Below the pieces are notes generated by a model. The model did not search any database and was not told where the DNA came from. It worked only from the letters and a program-made list of their open reading frames with translations. Below, piece after piece: positions 51,651-60,194 of a DNA stretch of 64,000 nt (position 1 is the first letter of the stretch; the number at the start of each line of letters is the position of its first letter). The stretch spans positions 62,001 to 126,000 of the forward strand of contig NZ_SJKA01000002.1 of the NCBI RefSeq assembly GCF_004331435.1, read 5' to 3'. The stretch is from Kribbella sindirgiensis (GTDB taxonomy: Bacteria; Actinomycetota; Actinomycetes; Propionibacteriales; Kribbellaceae). The position numbers and the translations under genes were made by a program.

Positions 51651-52466
51651 TCAGCCTTTCAGCACGGGGATCTGCTGGATCGGCCAGCAGACCTCGGTTC
51701 GGTAGTCGGCCGGATCGGGGACGTCCCCCGGGCCGATCGGGTACAGCTCACGGATCGGGCCCGGCGCCACCTCGCAGTACTCCGCGACGTGACTGCCGAG
51801 CGCGCCGTACGTACGGTCGAAGTCGGTCATCGGGCCGGCGTGCACGGCGATCGCGAAGAACCCGCCGGGCAGGTCGACGAGCTCGACCCCGTCGGCCGGC
51901 GGCTGGTCGGGCGCCACCGGGAGGAAGGTCACCACCTCACCCGCATCCTCGGTGAAGAACTCGTCGCTGTACGTCGCACCCGAGGTGGCGCGGATGTCAC
52001 CGGCGACGGCATCGAGCTTCCCGAAGGCGTACTCGCACCAGGGGCCGATCTCGTCGCGGATGACGTGCCCGGTCACGCCGTACGCGCGGAACGGCGGGAT
52101 GAACCGGTACTGCACGTCGAGCACCGGGCGGCCGGGGGTGAGCAGTTCACGCAGTGAGGTGACGACGTCACGCGTGTGGGCGAGTTCCTGCTCCATCCGC
52201 TCGAGATGGGCCCGGAGCGTCTCTTCGCGGGCCGTACCGTCGGATGCCTCGACCACTGCGCGGACGTCCGGGAGTGGCATTCGCAGCTCGCGGAGCCGCC
52301 GGATGAGCAAGGCGGTGTCGACCTGGTCGGTGCCGTAGCGCCGGTAGCCCGACGAGGCGTCGATCGCGACCGGGGCAAGCAGGCCGATGTCGTGGTAGTG
52401 GTGCAGGGTCTTCACACTCAGATGCGTCAGGCGGGAGAACTCCCCCACCGTCACCGTCGCCGTCAT
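51651..52466 (-). CDS. MerR-family regulator with GyrI-like domain
   Basis: Protein of 271 residues. MerR winged helix at 1-75 (VGEFSRLTHLSVKTLHHYHD, then GLLAPVAIDASSGYRRYG), a coiled-coil helix, then a GyrI-like effector domain from about 120 (PFRAYGVTGHVIRDEIGPWC). Such proteins respond to hydrophobic drugs. A 21-bp dyad lies in the spacer of its own promoter. ATG 52466 falls at the expected transcript start, so it is leaderless. Confidence 0.9.
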   Translation of the reverse strand: MTATVTVGEFSRLTHLSVKTLHHYHDIGLLAPVAIDASSGYRRYGTDQVDTALLIRRLRELRMPLPDVRAVVEASDGTAREETLRAHLERMEQELAHTRDVVTSLRELLTPGRPVLDVQYRFIPPFRAYGVTGHVIRDEIGPWCEYAFGKLDAVAGDIRATSGATYSDEFFTEDAGEVVTFLPVAPDQPPADGVELVDLPGGFFAIAVHAGPMTDFDRTYGALGSHVAEYCEVAPGPIRELYPIGPGDVPDPADYRTEVCWPIQQIPVLKG

Positions 52467-52472
52467 GCGACA

Positions 52473-52503
52473 AGCTTCCACCCTCCGGTAGCCGGAGGGT
52501 CAA
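52473..52503 (-). promoter_or_regulatory. MerR-type promoter with central dyad
   Basis: The perfect dyad ACCCTCCGG-TAG-CCGGAGGGT is at 52480-52500. On the minus strand TTGACC (52503-52498), a 19-bp spacer and GAAGCT (52478-52473) form the overlong promoter that MerR proteins untwist. Transcription would begin close to 52466. Confidence 0.8.
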
Positions 52504-52504
52504 A

Positions 52505-52598
52505 CGCGGATCGCCAGGCCATCACAATCGTCGGCCCGCGACGGCTGCCCGTGCAGGCGAGCCGTCGCGGGCCGATTGTGATGGCCTGGCGATCCGCG
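52505..52598 (-). terminator. Very long hairpin at the chitinase stop codon
   Basis: The left arm 52505-52546 and right arm 52560-52598 pair over 39 bp with a single 3-base bulge; the 13-base loop can add a GCC/GGC pair. The stem base touches the TAG at 52599-52601. It is far longer than the 12-14 bp terminators elsewhere in the window. It also separates chitinase transcripts from the MerR promoter. Confidence 0.85.
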
Positions 52599-53969
52599 CT
52601 ACCCGCGGTAGCGGCCGATCACCTTGGAGAAGTCCCAGGGGTTCTGGGGGATGCCGGAGCAGGTGTCGGCGCCGCCTCCGCTGCAGGGGCGGTCGCGGTT
52701 GACCGACCAGAAGGTGAAGCGGGCCAGGTGGTGCTCGGACGCGTAGGACAGCATCGACTCGAAATCCGACAGGTTGACGCGCTCACCGGCCACGTCGGTG
52801 AGGCCGTTCATCGAGGAGATGCCGATCTTCCGGTACGCCGCGTCGTCGGTCAGCCCGTACGCCGCCTTGACCCGGTTCTTCAGCCCGTCGGCCGCCTGCC
52901 GGGTCAGCGTGCCCATGTTGGTCGACCCGCCGCCGAAGTCGAACGGCATGATCACCCAGCCGTCCAGGTTCAGCCCGGAGTTCGCACCGCGCTGGATCAG
53001 GTCCTGCCCGTTCCCGTCCGGACCGGACGTCGTCGTGCCGAACGTCAGGTACGTCGCGATCCCCGGGTTGTTCTGCTCGACGATCTTCAGCGCGTCGATC
53101 ACCCGCTGCCGCACGGTCGCGTTGCTGAACTCGGTCGCCTCGATGTCCACGTCGAACGCCTTCAACGACAGCGCGTTGATCACCTTCTGGTACGCCGCCG
53201 CGAGCTCGCCTGCCGACCCGCAACTCTCGCCCAGCTTGTTACCGGACCAGCCGCCAACCGACACCACCACGTCACCGCCGTTGGACCGGATCGTGTTGAT
53301 CGCCTGCTGATCGACCCCACCGGTCAGCGGCCGGTTCCCGTCCCACTGCGGGTTGCAGTACCCGTTGGACAGGATGAACGCCATCGTGAACCACTTCACC
53401 CCGGTCGCGTTCATCACCGTCGCCGGGTTCGGCGGGCTCCCCCAGCCCTGATAGAGGTACGGCGCTGCCGCCATCGGCGCACCGCCCGCGGGCGGAGGTC
53501 CGTCGTCCGCGGCCGGCACGTTCCACTTCTGGTTCGCCGCACCGGTACAGCTCCACAGCTGCAGCGGCGTACTGTTCGCGGAGTTGTTGCCGGTGACATC
53601 GAGACACTTGTTCGCCTGCGGGTTCACGAGGTCGCGGCCTGACGTGTACGTCCACTGCTGGGCCGCGGATCCGTTGCACGTCCACAGCTGCACCTTCGCG
53701 CCGTTGGCGACCGAACCGCCCGACACATCCAGGCATTTGCCGAGGGCCCGCAACGTCCCGTCACTCGACCGGGACCACTGCTGAGCACTTGTCCCGTTGC
53801 AGTCGTACAGCTGGACCGCCGTACCGTCGGCGGAGTTCGCGCCGGCCACGTCCGCGCACTTCCCCGCCAGGCCGGTGATCGTCCCGGTCGCCGCCTGCGC
53901 GGGGCTCGCCGTCAGCAACAGACCGCCAGCGAGCACCAGAGCGGCAGCGGCCGCCGTCACCCGCCTCAT
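52599..53969 (-). CDS. Secreted chitinase, CBM13 + GH18
   Basis: Protein of 456 residues. Signal peptide RRVTAAAAALVLAGGLLLTA ending near AQA. Residues about 30-150 are a ricin-type CBM13 lectin with three QxW repeats. A Pro/Ala linker is followed by GH18 (about 165-456). The proton donor is E277 in FDVDIEATEF; the first Asp of the DxxDxDxE signature is replaced (LKAFDVDIE), seen in some GH18 branches. Likely cuts chitin. ATG 53969 overlaps the GH30 stop (ATGA), so it is coupled to that gene; no own Shine-Dalgarno. Confidence 0.9.
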   Translation of the reverse strand: MRRVTAAAAALVLAGGLLLTASPAQAATGTITGLAGKCADVAGANSADGTAVQLYDCNGTSAQQWSRSSDGTLRALGKCLDVSGGSVANGAKVQLWTCNGSAAQQWTYTSGRDLVNPQANKCLDVTGNNSANSTPLQLWSCTGAANQKWNVPAADDGPPPAGGAPMAAAPYLYQGWGSPPNPATVMNATGVKWFTMAFILSNGYCNPQWDGNRPLTGGVDQQAINTIRSNGGDVVVSVGGWSGNKLGESCGSAGELAAAYQKVINALSLKAFDVDIEATEFSNATVRQRVIDALKIVEQNNPGIATYLTFGTTTSGPDGNGQDLIQRGANSGLNLDGWVIMPFDFGGGSTNMGTLTRQAADGLKNRVKAAYGLTDDAAYRKIGISSMNGLTDVAGERVNLSDFESMLSYASEHHLARFTFWSVNRDRPCSGGGADTCSGIPQNPWDFSKVIGRYRG

Positions 53970-55846
53970 GAGATGGTCCACTTCTGGTTCGCGGCGCCGG
54001 TGCAGCTCCACAGCTGCAGTGGTGTGCCGTTGGCCGAGTTGTTGCCGGTGACATCAAGACACTTGTTCGCCTGTGGATTCACCAGGTCTCTCCCACTCGT
54101 GTAGGTCCATTGCTGGGCGGCGCTTCCGTTGCAGGTGTAGAGCTGGACGCGAGCACCGTCCGCGACGGAGCCGGCGTTGACATCGAGACACTTGCCGAGA
54201 GCACGGACCGTCCCGTCGCCAGGACGCGACCACTGCTGGGCCGTCGTACCGTTGCAGTCGTACAGCTGCACCGCCGTACCGTCGGCGGAGTTCGCGCCGG
54301 CGACGTCCATGCACTTGCCGGCCAGCCCCGTGATCTGTCCGCCGCCGCCACCGCCGTCGCCGCTCTGCGAGCCGGACCAGGTGAAGGTCGCCGACGTCTT
54401 GGTCGGCAGCGTGTAGACGAAGGACTGCGAGCCCCAGTTCACCCGCACCGACTGCGAGCTACCCGTGGTGTTGTAGGCGATCAGGGCCTTGGATCCGTCC
54501 GGGTTCTTCCAGGCCACGTTCTTCACCGCGCTGTTCGCGGTCGAGTCGATCCGCAGCGCGCCCGGCTTCACGAACTTCGTCAGGTGGCCCATCGTGTAGT
54601 ACTCGACGGTCTTGGTGACCTGACCGCGCTGGCTGTCGTTGCGGTGCACGGTGACGAGACCGGTGCAGACGTTGCAGCCGGCGCCGACGTACGGCAGGTG
54701 GTTCTCGTCCAGCGCGATACCCCACTTGACCCACGACTTGTCCCAGTTGCGGGTGTAGTCGACCAGGTTGTTCATGTCCTCGGCCTGCTGGTTCGCGATC
54801 CAGGTGCCGCCGGAGTGCTCGGTCATGTACGCGTTCACCGACGGGTACTGGTTGTGCACAGTCGTCTGCAGGCTCACGTCACCGCCGTACCCGTGCCAGG
54901 CGATCCCGCCGAAGTTCGGGTGGTTGCGCAGTGCGGCGTCCGCGATCGGGACCGAGCCGAGGTCGTTGTAGTTGCCCCAGTTGTAGTCGAGGATCAGCAC
55001 CTTGGTGGTGAGCCCGGCGGCCTGCAGCGCGGGCATCAGGTTGTTCTTGGTGAACTCGAGCAGGCCGGAGCCGTTCCAGTTCATCGACGCGTACCCGGTC
55101 GAGTCCGAGCCGCAGCAGGTCGGCTCGTTCTGCACCGAGATGTAGTCGATGTGGTTGCCCTGGGCCTCGTTCTGCTGCAGGTACTTCACGAAGTACTGCG
55201 CGTACGTCGGCGCGTACTCCCACTTCAGCCAGCCGCGGTGGACGAAGTCGTTGTTGTCCTTCATCCAGGCCGGCGCGCTCCACGGCGAACCCATCACCTT
55301 CAGCGCCGGGTTGAGGGCCCGCGCCTGCTTGGTGAGCGGTACGACGTCGGCGAGGTCGTGCTGGATGCTGAAGTCGTTCAGGTCGCAGCACGTGTCGTCG
55401 TAGGAGTAGTTGAACCGGGCCAGGTCGGACGCGCCCATCGGGTTGCGGACGAAGGCCAGACCGATCCCGTTGACCGGGTCGAACAGGTCCTTCATCACCT
55501 GGTCGCGGGTCGCGGCCGAGATCACGTTGCTGCTGTTCAGCAGCCAGGCGGAGCTGTCGGCGAACGAGGCACCACCGCCCTCGAAGGACTGGTACGTCGT
55601 GTTCTCGTTGACCGTGACGGTCTGGTTCGCCGACCCTCCGGCCGGGCCGAAGTTCACCGGTGTCTGCGGCTGCAGACCGCGGGTCACGTTCTGGCCGGCG
55701 GCGTCGTTGGTGGTGGTCAGCCAGATGTTCACCTGTTCACCGGCGGTCGTCGAGCCGACGGCGGGTGGGGCGGTTCCGAAGCCGAATCCGGCGGCAGCCA
55801 CGCAGAGCGCAGCCACCGCGGCCGGCAAGAGCCGTTTCGCGGGCAT
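53966..55846 (-). CDS. Secreted GH30 glycosidase with C-terminal CBM13
   Basis: Protein of 626 residues. Signal peptide LLPAAVAALCVAAAGFGFG. GH30 barrel and beta-sandwich to about 495 with acid/base E241 in SVQNEPT and nucleophile E343 in MTEHSGGTW. A poly-Gly linker leads to a three-repeat CBM13 at the C-terminus. GH30 of this type cuts beta-1,6-glucan or glucosylceramide. Next to GH16 and GH18 a beta-1,6-glucanase acting on fungal wall is the best guess. ATG 55846 follows GGGAG. Confidence 0.9.
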   Translation of the reverse strand: MPAKRLLPAAVAALCVAAAGFGFGTAPPAVGSTTAGEQVNIWLTTTNDAAGQNVTRGLQPQTPVNFGPAGGSANQTVTVNENTTYQSFEGGGASFADSSAWLLNSSNVISAATRDQVMKDLFDPVNGIGLAFVRNPMGASDLARFNYSYDDTCCDLNDFSIQHDLADVVPLTKQARALNPALKVMGSPWSAPAWMKDNNDFVHRGWLKWEYAPTYAQYFVKYLQQNEAQGNHIDYISVQNEPTCCGSDSTGYASMNWNGSGLLEFTKNNLMPALQAAGLTTKVLILDYNWGNYNDLGSVPIADAALRNHPNFGGIAWHGYGGDVSLQTTVHNQYPSVNAYMTEHSGGTWIANQQAEDMNNLVDYTRNWDKSWVKWGIALDENHLPYVGAGCNVCTGLVTVHRNDSQRGQVTKTVEYYTMGHLTKFVKPGALRIDSTANSAVKNVAWKNPDGSKALIAYNTTGSSQSVRVNWGSQSFVYTLPTKTSATFTWSGSQSGDGGGGGGQITGLAGKCMDVAGANSADGTAVQLYDCNGTTAQQWSRPGDGTVRALGKCLDVNAGSVADGARVQLYTCNGSAAQQWTYTSGRDLVNPQANKCLDVTGNNSANGTPLQLWSCTGAANQKWTIS

Positions 55847-56010
55847 GGGGCGGTCTCCCTGTGTTCAAAGGAGTTTCGGGGCGGTTCGAGTTGTCGGCGT
55901 CTGCCCGCGCCGCAACAGTTGGTCAGCACGAGGTAACCATCCGTGCAAAGCACTGTCAACGCCGGAACCGAGACTTTTTTCAGATCTTTTATTTAGTCCC
56001 GGCCTTGACG

Positions 56011-56024
56011 TGGGAGCGTTCTCA
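56011..56024 (+). promoter_or_regulatory. LacI-type operator at the GH16 promoter
   Basis: TGGGAGCGTTCTCA, an imperfect 14-bp dyad with central CG. It directly follows a -35-like TTGACG (56005-56010). It matches TGAGAGCGTTCTCA at 60114-60127 at 13 of 14 positions. It resembles the CebR/CelR box TGGGAGCGCTCCCA but differs in its right half. Confidence 0.8.
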
Positions 56025-56081
56025 CGGCACGCTGCCGCCCAATCACGCCCTCATTCAGACGCCCCCGGAAATGAGGTACTC

Positions 56082-57308
56082 ATGAAGCGTTCCCGCTTGC
56101 TCGCGTTCGTCGGGATCGGTGCCGCACTGGTCGGCACCGCCCTCCTCCAGCCCGCGGCCACCGCGCATCAGCAGGCCGACGCGGCAGCGACCGCCACGGT
56201 CTGGGAGGACAACTTCGACGGCCCGGCCGGCCAGGCCCCCGATCCCGCCAAGTGGCGGTACGACATCGGCGGCAGCGGCTGGGGCAACAACGAGATGGAG
56301 TACTACACCAACAGCACCCGCAACTCCGCGCTGGACGGCAACGGCAACCTGGTCATCACCGCCCGGCAGGAGAACGGCGGCTACCAGTGCCACTACGGCC
56401 CGTGCCAGTACACATCGGCCCGGTTGCTCACCGCGCAGACCTTCACCCAGACGTACGGCCGGTTCGAGGCCCGCATCAAGATCCCCCGCGGGCAAGGGAT
56501 CTGGCCCGCATTCTGGATGCTCGGCGGCGGCAACTGGCCGAACGACGGCGAGATCGACATCATGGAGAACATCGGCAAGGAGCCGGCGACCGTGCACGGC
56601 ACGATCCACGGGCCCGGGTACTCCGGCGCCGGCGGGATCGGTGCCGCGTACAACCATCCGAACGGCTGGTCGTTCGCCGACGACTTCCACACGTTCGCGG
56701 TCGACTGGGCCCCGGACTCGATCACCTGGTACGTCGACGGCGTGCAGTACCAGCGCCGTACGCCGGCCGACCTGAACGGCAACGCCTGGGTCTTCAACCA
56801 CCCGTTCTTCATGATCCTGAACCTCGCGGTCGGCGGCTACTGGCCGGGCTACCCGGACGGTACGACGCAGTTCCCGCAGACCATGACCGTCGACTACGTC
56901 CGCGTCTCCACGCTCGGCAGCTCCGGCGGCAGCGGTACGCAGATCACCGGCCTGGCCGGCAAGTGCCTCGACGTGGCCGGAGCGAACGCCGCCGACGGTA
57001 CGACGGTGCAGCTGTACGACTGCAACGGCACGAACGCGCAGACGTGGACGCGCCCCGGCGACGGAACGATCCGGGCCCTGGGCAAATGCCTCGATGTCGC
57101 GAACGCCGGAGTTGCCGACGGCACCAGAGTGCAGATCGCGACGTGCAACGGAAACGCCGCGCAGCAATGGGTCTACACGAGTGGGCGCGACCTGGTGAAT
57201 CCACCGGCGAACAAGTGTCTCGATGTCACCGGCAACAACTCCGCCAACACCACGCCGACCCAGATCTGGACCTGCTCCGGCGGCGCCAACCAGAAGTGGA
57301 CGCTCTGA
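56082..57308 (+). CDS. Secreted GH16 beta-1,3-glucanase with CBM13
   Basis: Protein of 408 residues. Signal peptide KRSRLLAFVGIGAALVGTAL. GH16 domain (about 40-280) with E157, D159 and E162 in GEIDIMENIG, the laminarinase type. A Gly/Ser linker leads to a C-terminal CBM13 with three QxW repeats nearly identical to those of the GH18 and GH30 genes. Likely cuts beta-1,3-glucan. ATG 56082 follows GAGG. Divergent from GH30 with 235 bp between. Confidence 0.93.
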   Translation: MKRSRLLAFVGIGAALVGTALLQPAATAHQQADAAATATVWEDNFDGPAGQAPDPAKWRYDIGGSGWGNNEMEYYTNSTRNSALDGNGNLVITARQENGGYQCHYGPCQYTSARLLTAQTFTQTYGRFEARIKIPRGQGIWPAFWMLGGGNWPNDGEIDIMENIGKEPATVHGTIHGPGYSGAGGIGAAYNHPNGWSFADDFHTFAVDWAPDSITWYVDGVQYQRRTPADLNGNAWVFNHPFFMILNLAVGGYWPGYPDGTTQFPQTMTVDYVRVSTLGSSGGSGTQITGLAGKCLDVAGANAADGTTVQLYDCNGTNAQTWTRPGDGTIRALGKCLDVANAGVADGTRVQIATCNGNAAQQWVYTSGRDLVNPPANKCLDVTGNNSANTTPTQIWTCSGGANQKWTL

Positions 57309-57336
57309 CCCCACCCCCACGACACCACCGCTCCGC

Positions 57337-57417
57337 CTCCCCAAACCAGTTCGGGGACGCGGACAACCCCAACCGGGGAGCACAACTGCTCGGTTCGGGT
57401 GGGTAGGACTCCCCAAA
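57337..57417 (-). repeat. 81-bp intergenic repeat (second family), copy B
   Basis: Reverse-strand partner of 16188-16268, same length with no gaps. It shares TTTGGGGAG at one end, GCTCCCCGGTT in the middle and GGTTTGGGG at the other. It lies between the converging GH16 and ROK genes. Confidence 0.75.
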
Positions 57418-57478
57418 CACCCTGACCACCCTGGGCGGGCGTTGCTCGGTGACGAAGCGTGCGCTTCGGCGCGGGCGA

Positions 57479-58663
57479 CTAGCGCGGCGGGGGTACGGCG
57501 CCGCCGTCGCGGAGGAGGCGTACTACAGGGAGGGTCGCGGCGCCGAGTGCTACGGCGTCGCGACCCAGTTCGCACAGGACGATGGACACCTGGGCGTAGG
57601 GCCGGCGGAGTGCGTGCTTACCCACCTCCGCGCGAAGCTCGTCCAGGTGCTTCTCCCCCAGCAACAGTCCGGACCAGCCGCCGAGAACGATGCGCTCGGG
57701 GTTGACCAGGTTGACCAGGTTCGCGAAGCCCGCGGCCAGGTAGCCGATGGTGTCGTTGACGATCGCTGTCGCCGGCTCGGTCGTCGACTCCAGCAGTTCG
57801 ACGAAGGCCGTCTCCTCGTCGGCGTCGACAGTCCCGCCGGCCAGGCGGTACCGGTCCAGAACGCCTTCCGCGCCGACGTACGCCTCGAGGCAGCCCAACG
57901 CACCGCAGCGGCACTGGCGGCCGCCGTACATGATCGTCATGTGGCCCCACTCGCCCGCGCTGCTGCGGGCGCCGCGGTAGCTGGATCCGCCGGCCACCAA
58001 GGCCGAGCCGACACCGGAGCCGACCAGCGCGACGACCGCGTCGGTTGCGCCGCGGCCCGCGCCGAACCACATCTCCGCCTGCCCGAGCATGTTCGCGCCG
58101 TTGTCCACGTGCACCGGAATATCGGTGCCCTCGGCAAGCAGTTCGGCGAGCGGGACCGCTTCCCAGCCGAGGGTCTGCGCGTCGACGATCGCGTTGTCCT
58201 CGACCACGCCGGCGACCGCGACACCGAGCCCGAGCACCTGCTCCGACTGGATGCCGGAGGCAGCGATCACGGTCGAAAGCCCTTCCAGCACGTGCTTCAC
58301 GACCGCTTCGGGCGACGGCGTGGCGATCGGATGATCGGCCCGCGCCAGCACGTTCATCGCCAGGTCGAACAGCTCCACCCGGACCCGGGTCTCCCCGACC
58401 TCGGCGCCGACGACGTACCGGAACGTTGGTGCCACCCGCAACAGAACCCGAGGCCGGCCGCCCTCGGACTCGACCGAGCCGGCCTCCTCGACCACACCCT
58501 CGGCAATCAGTTCGGCGACCAGGTTGCTGACGCTCGCGGCGCTCAGCGAGGTCCGGACGGTCAGCTCCTGGCGACTCAGCGGGCCCTCGCGATAGATGCC
58601 GGTGAGGATCACCGAGCGGTTGGACCGGCGCATGTCACGCACCGTGGTCCGGCGTACTTCCAT
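57479..58663 (-). CDS. ROK-family transcriptional regulator
   Basis: Protein of 394 residues. Winged helix at 10-75 (LSRQELTVRTSLSAASVSNL). ROK sugar-kinase-like fold follows with the zinc motif CRCGALGCLE and HVDNGANMLGQAEMWFGAGR. Such regulators bind sugars or sugar phosphates. Placed between GH16 and the LacI gene, it is a second candidate regulator of the polysaccharide genes. Start ATG 58663. Confidence 0.9.
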   Translation of the reverse strand: MEVRRTTVRDMRRSNRSVILTGIYREGPLSRQELTVRTSLSAASVSNLVAELIAEGVVEEAGSVESEGGRPRVLLRVAPTFRYVVGAEVGETRVRVELFDLAMNVLARADHPIATPSPEAVVKHVLEGLSTVIAASGIQSEQVLGLGVAVAGVVEDNAIVDAQTLGWEAVPLAELLAEGTDIPVHVDNGANMLGQAEMWFGAGRGATDAVVALVGSGVGSALVAGGSSYRGARSSAGEWGHMTIMYGGRQCRCGALGCLEAYVGAEGVLDRYRLAGGTVDADEETAFVELLESTTEPATAIVNDTIGYLAAGFANLVNLVNPERIVLGGWSGLLLGEKHLDELRAEVGKHALRRPYAQVSIVLCELGRDAVALGAATLPVVRLLRDGGAVPPPR

Positions 58664-58822
58664 CCCTCAACCTCACCCTGCAGGGCCCCAGGTGGGCCGC
58701 TCGCCCCCGAGTTCATCATGCCGTCCCGGCCGACGGAAGAGGTGGCTTCTTCCAAGTCGTGAACTAAGCAGCGATTCGTTACCACTCCGTGATTGACGGC
58801 CCGTTGCGGTGTCGGCTTTGAT

Positions 58823-58854
58823 CTACGGAACCGCTTCCGAAACCGGTTCCGTAG
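58823..58854. promoter_or_regulatory. Operator before the LacI gene
   Basis: CTACGGAACCG (58823-58833) and CGGTTCCGTAG (58844-58854) are perfect 11-bp arms. Inside lie two overlapping GGAACCG-like dyads. Their sequence differs from the TGAGAGCGTTCTCA box, so this is probably a separate, autoregulatory site or belongs to another protein. Confidence 0.75.
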
Positions 58855-58888
58855 CGTCCGGCCCCGACCGCCCGAGGGGAGATTCAGC

Positions 58889-59935
58889 GTGTCCATCACG
58901 ATCGCCGATGTCGCGGCCCGTGCCGGTGTCAGCAAGACGACCGTGTCACGCGTCCTCAACGGCAAGGGCGAACTGGACCTGCGCACCGCCGAGCGGGTCC
59001 GGCAGGTGATCGCCGAGCTCGGGTACGTGCCGAGCGCCCGCGCGGTCGGCCTGGCCCGCGGCCGGACCCGGATCGTCGGGATGCTGGTCCCCTCACTCAC
59101 CTGGCCCTGGATGGGCGAGGTGCTGCAGGGCGCGGTCGACGTGGTCGAGAGCGAGGGCTACGGACTGCTGCTGTTCACCTTCAACCGGGGTGAGGAATCC
59201 ATGCAGCAGTTCGCCTCCCAGGTCTCGGCGCAGTCGTTCGACGGCCTGCTGGTGATCGAGCCCGAGGGCACGCTCACCTACATCGAGCAACTGCACGCGC
59301 GGGGCCTGCCGGTGGTCCTGATCGACGACCGCGACAAGCGCCCGCAGTTCCCGTCCGTCGCCACCACGAACTACGCCGGCGGCGAGTCCGCCGCCCGGCA
59401 CCTGCTGGAGCTCGGCCGTCGCCGGCCACTGGTGATCACCGGCGTCGAACGCTTCGGCTGTACCCACGAACGCCTGGACGGTTTCCGCGACACCTACGCG
59501 GAAGCCGGGATCGAGCTCGACCCGAGGCTCGTGTTCGAAGGCGACTTCACCCACGAGAGCGGACGCCGCGGCGTCCAGCACGCGCTCGACGAGCGACTCG
59601 AGTTCGACGCGATCTTCGCCCACAACGACCTCTCCGCCGGCGGCGCCATCCAGGCCGTCCGGGAGACCGGGCGGAACGTGCCGAGCGACGTGTCGGTGGT
59701 CGGGTTCGACGACATTCCGTACGCCGAACACACCGAGCCCCCGCTGACCACGGTGCATCAGCCGATGCGCCAGATGGGTCAGGCCGCGGCCCGGATGCTG
59801 ATGGGGTACTTCGGCGGCACACCGCTGCCGGAAACCCCGCAGGTGCTGCCGACGACCCTGATCGTCCGCGGTTCAACCGCCCCGAAGAGATCCAGAACCG
59901 CCCAGAAATCCCGCCGCCCCACTCCCGGCCTCTGA
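58889..59935 (+). CDS. LacI-family transcriptional regulator
   Basis: Protein of 348 residues. [23 protein letters not shown] then [20 protein letters not shown] and the hinge helix [11 protein letters not shown]. Periplasmic-binding-like sensor domain ([20 protein letters not shown]). GTG 58889 follows GAGGGGA. Adjacent to GH16 and the importer, it is the best candidate for repressing them until oligosaccharide is present. Its stop directly meets copy C of the 85-bp repeat. Confidence 0.92.
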   Translation: MSITIADVAARAGVSKTTVSRVLNGKGELDLRTAERVRQVIAELGYVPSARAVGLARGRTRIVGMLVPSLTWPWMGEVLQGAVDVVESEGYGLLLFTFNRGEESMQQFASQVSAQSFDGLLVIEPEGTLTYIEQLHARGLPVVLIDDRDKRPQFPSVATTNYAGGESAARHLLELGRRRPLVITGVERFGCTHERLDGFRDTYAEAGIELDPRLVFEGDFTHESGRRGVQHALDERLEFDAIFAHNDLSAGGAIQAVRETGRNVPSDVSVVGFDDIPYAEHTEPPLTTVHQPMRQMGQAAARMLMGYFGGTPLPETPQVLPTTLIVRGSTAPKRSRTAQKSRRPTPGL

Positions 59936-60017
59936 TGGGTTGACGTCCGAGATGCTGGGTTTGCCAGCGGGATCTCGGACGCAAACCCAGCATCTGGGAC
60001 GTCAACCCACCAAACGC
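59936..60017 (+). repeat. 85-bp palindromic intergenic repeat, copy C
   Basis: Arms 59936-59962 and 59983-60010 with one mismatch. Compared with copy B, TAGACG/CGCCTA became TTGACG/CGTCAA, so both arms changed together and pairing is kept. It begins one base after the LacI stop. Confidence 0.88.
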
Positions 60018-60113
60018 ACCGCTCACCACAGGCTCCGGCGGCGGGGCAGCTGCCCCTGTCCCGCCGCCGGCGTACCCCTCGATATCGATCCGTTAAGGCG
60101 TCCGCTCTTCCCA

Positions 60114-60127
60114 TGAGAGCGTTCTCA
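60114..60127 (+). promoter_or_regulatory. LacI-type operator before the importer operon
   Basis: TGAGAGCGTTCTCA, one mismatch from a perfect 14-bp palindrome. It shares GAGCGTTCTCACG with the GH16 operator and lies 68 bp before the binding-protein start. Confidence 0.82.
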
Positions 60128-60194
60128 CGCCACGATGCAGTCGCCCTTCCGGCTCAGGGAGGGGCATCCGCCAACAGATACACAGGAGGAACCG

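Noticed and set aside
54110..55936. A 608-codon plus-strand frame opposite GH30
   Set aside because: Composition is Val/Arg/Gly-rich without motifs, while the other strand shows a signal peptide and both GH30 catalytic Glu residues.
52599..57308. Repeated CBM13 DNA as a possible mobile repeat
   Set aside because: The repeated DNA is coding and in frame in all three genes, so it is a protein module, not a separate element.
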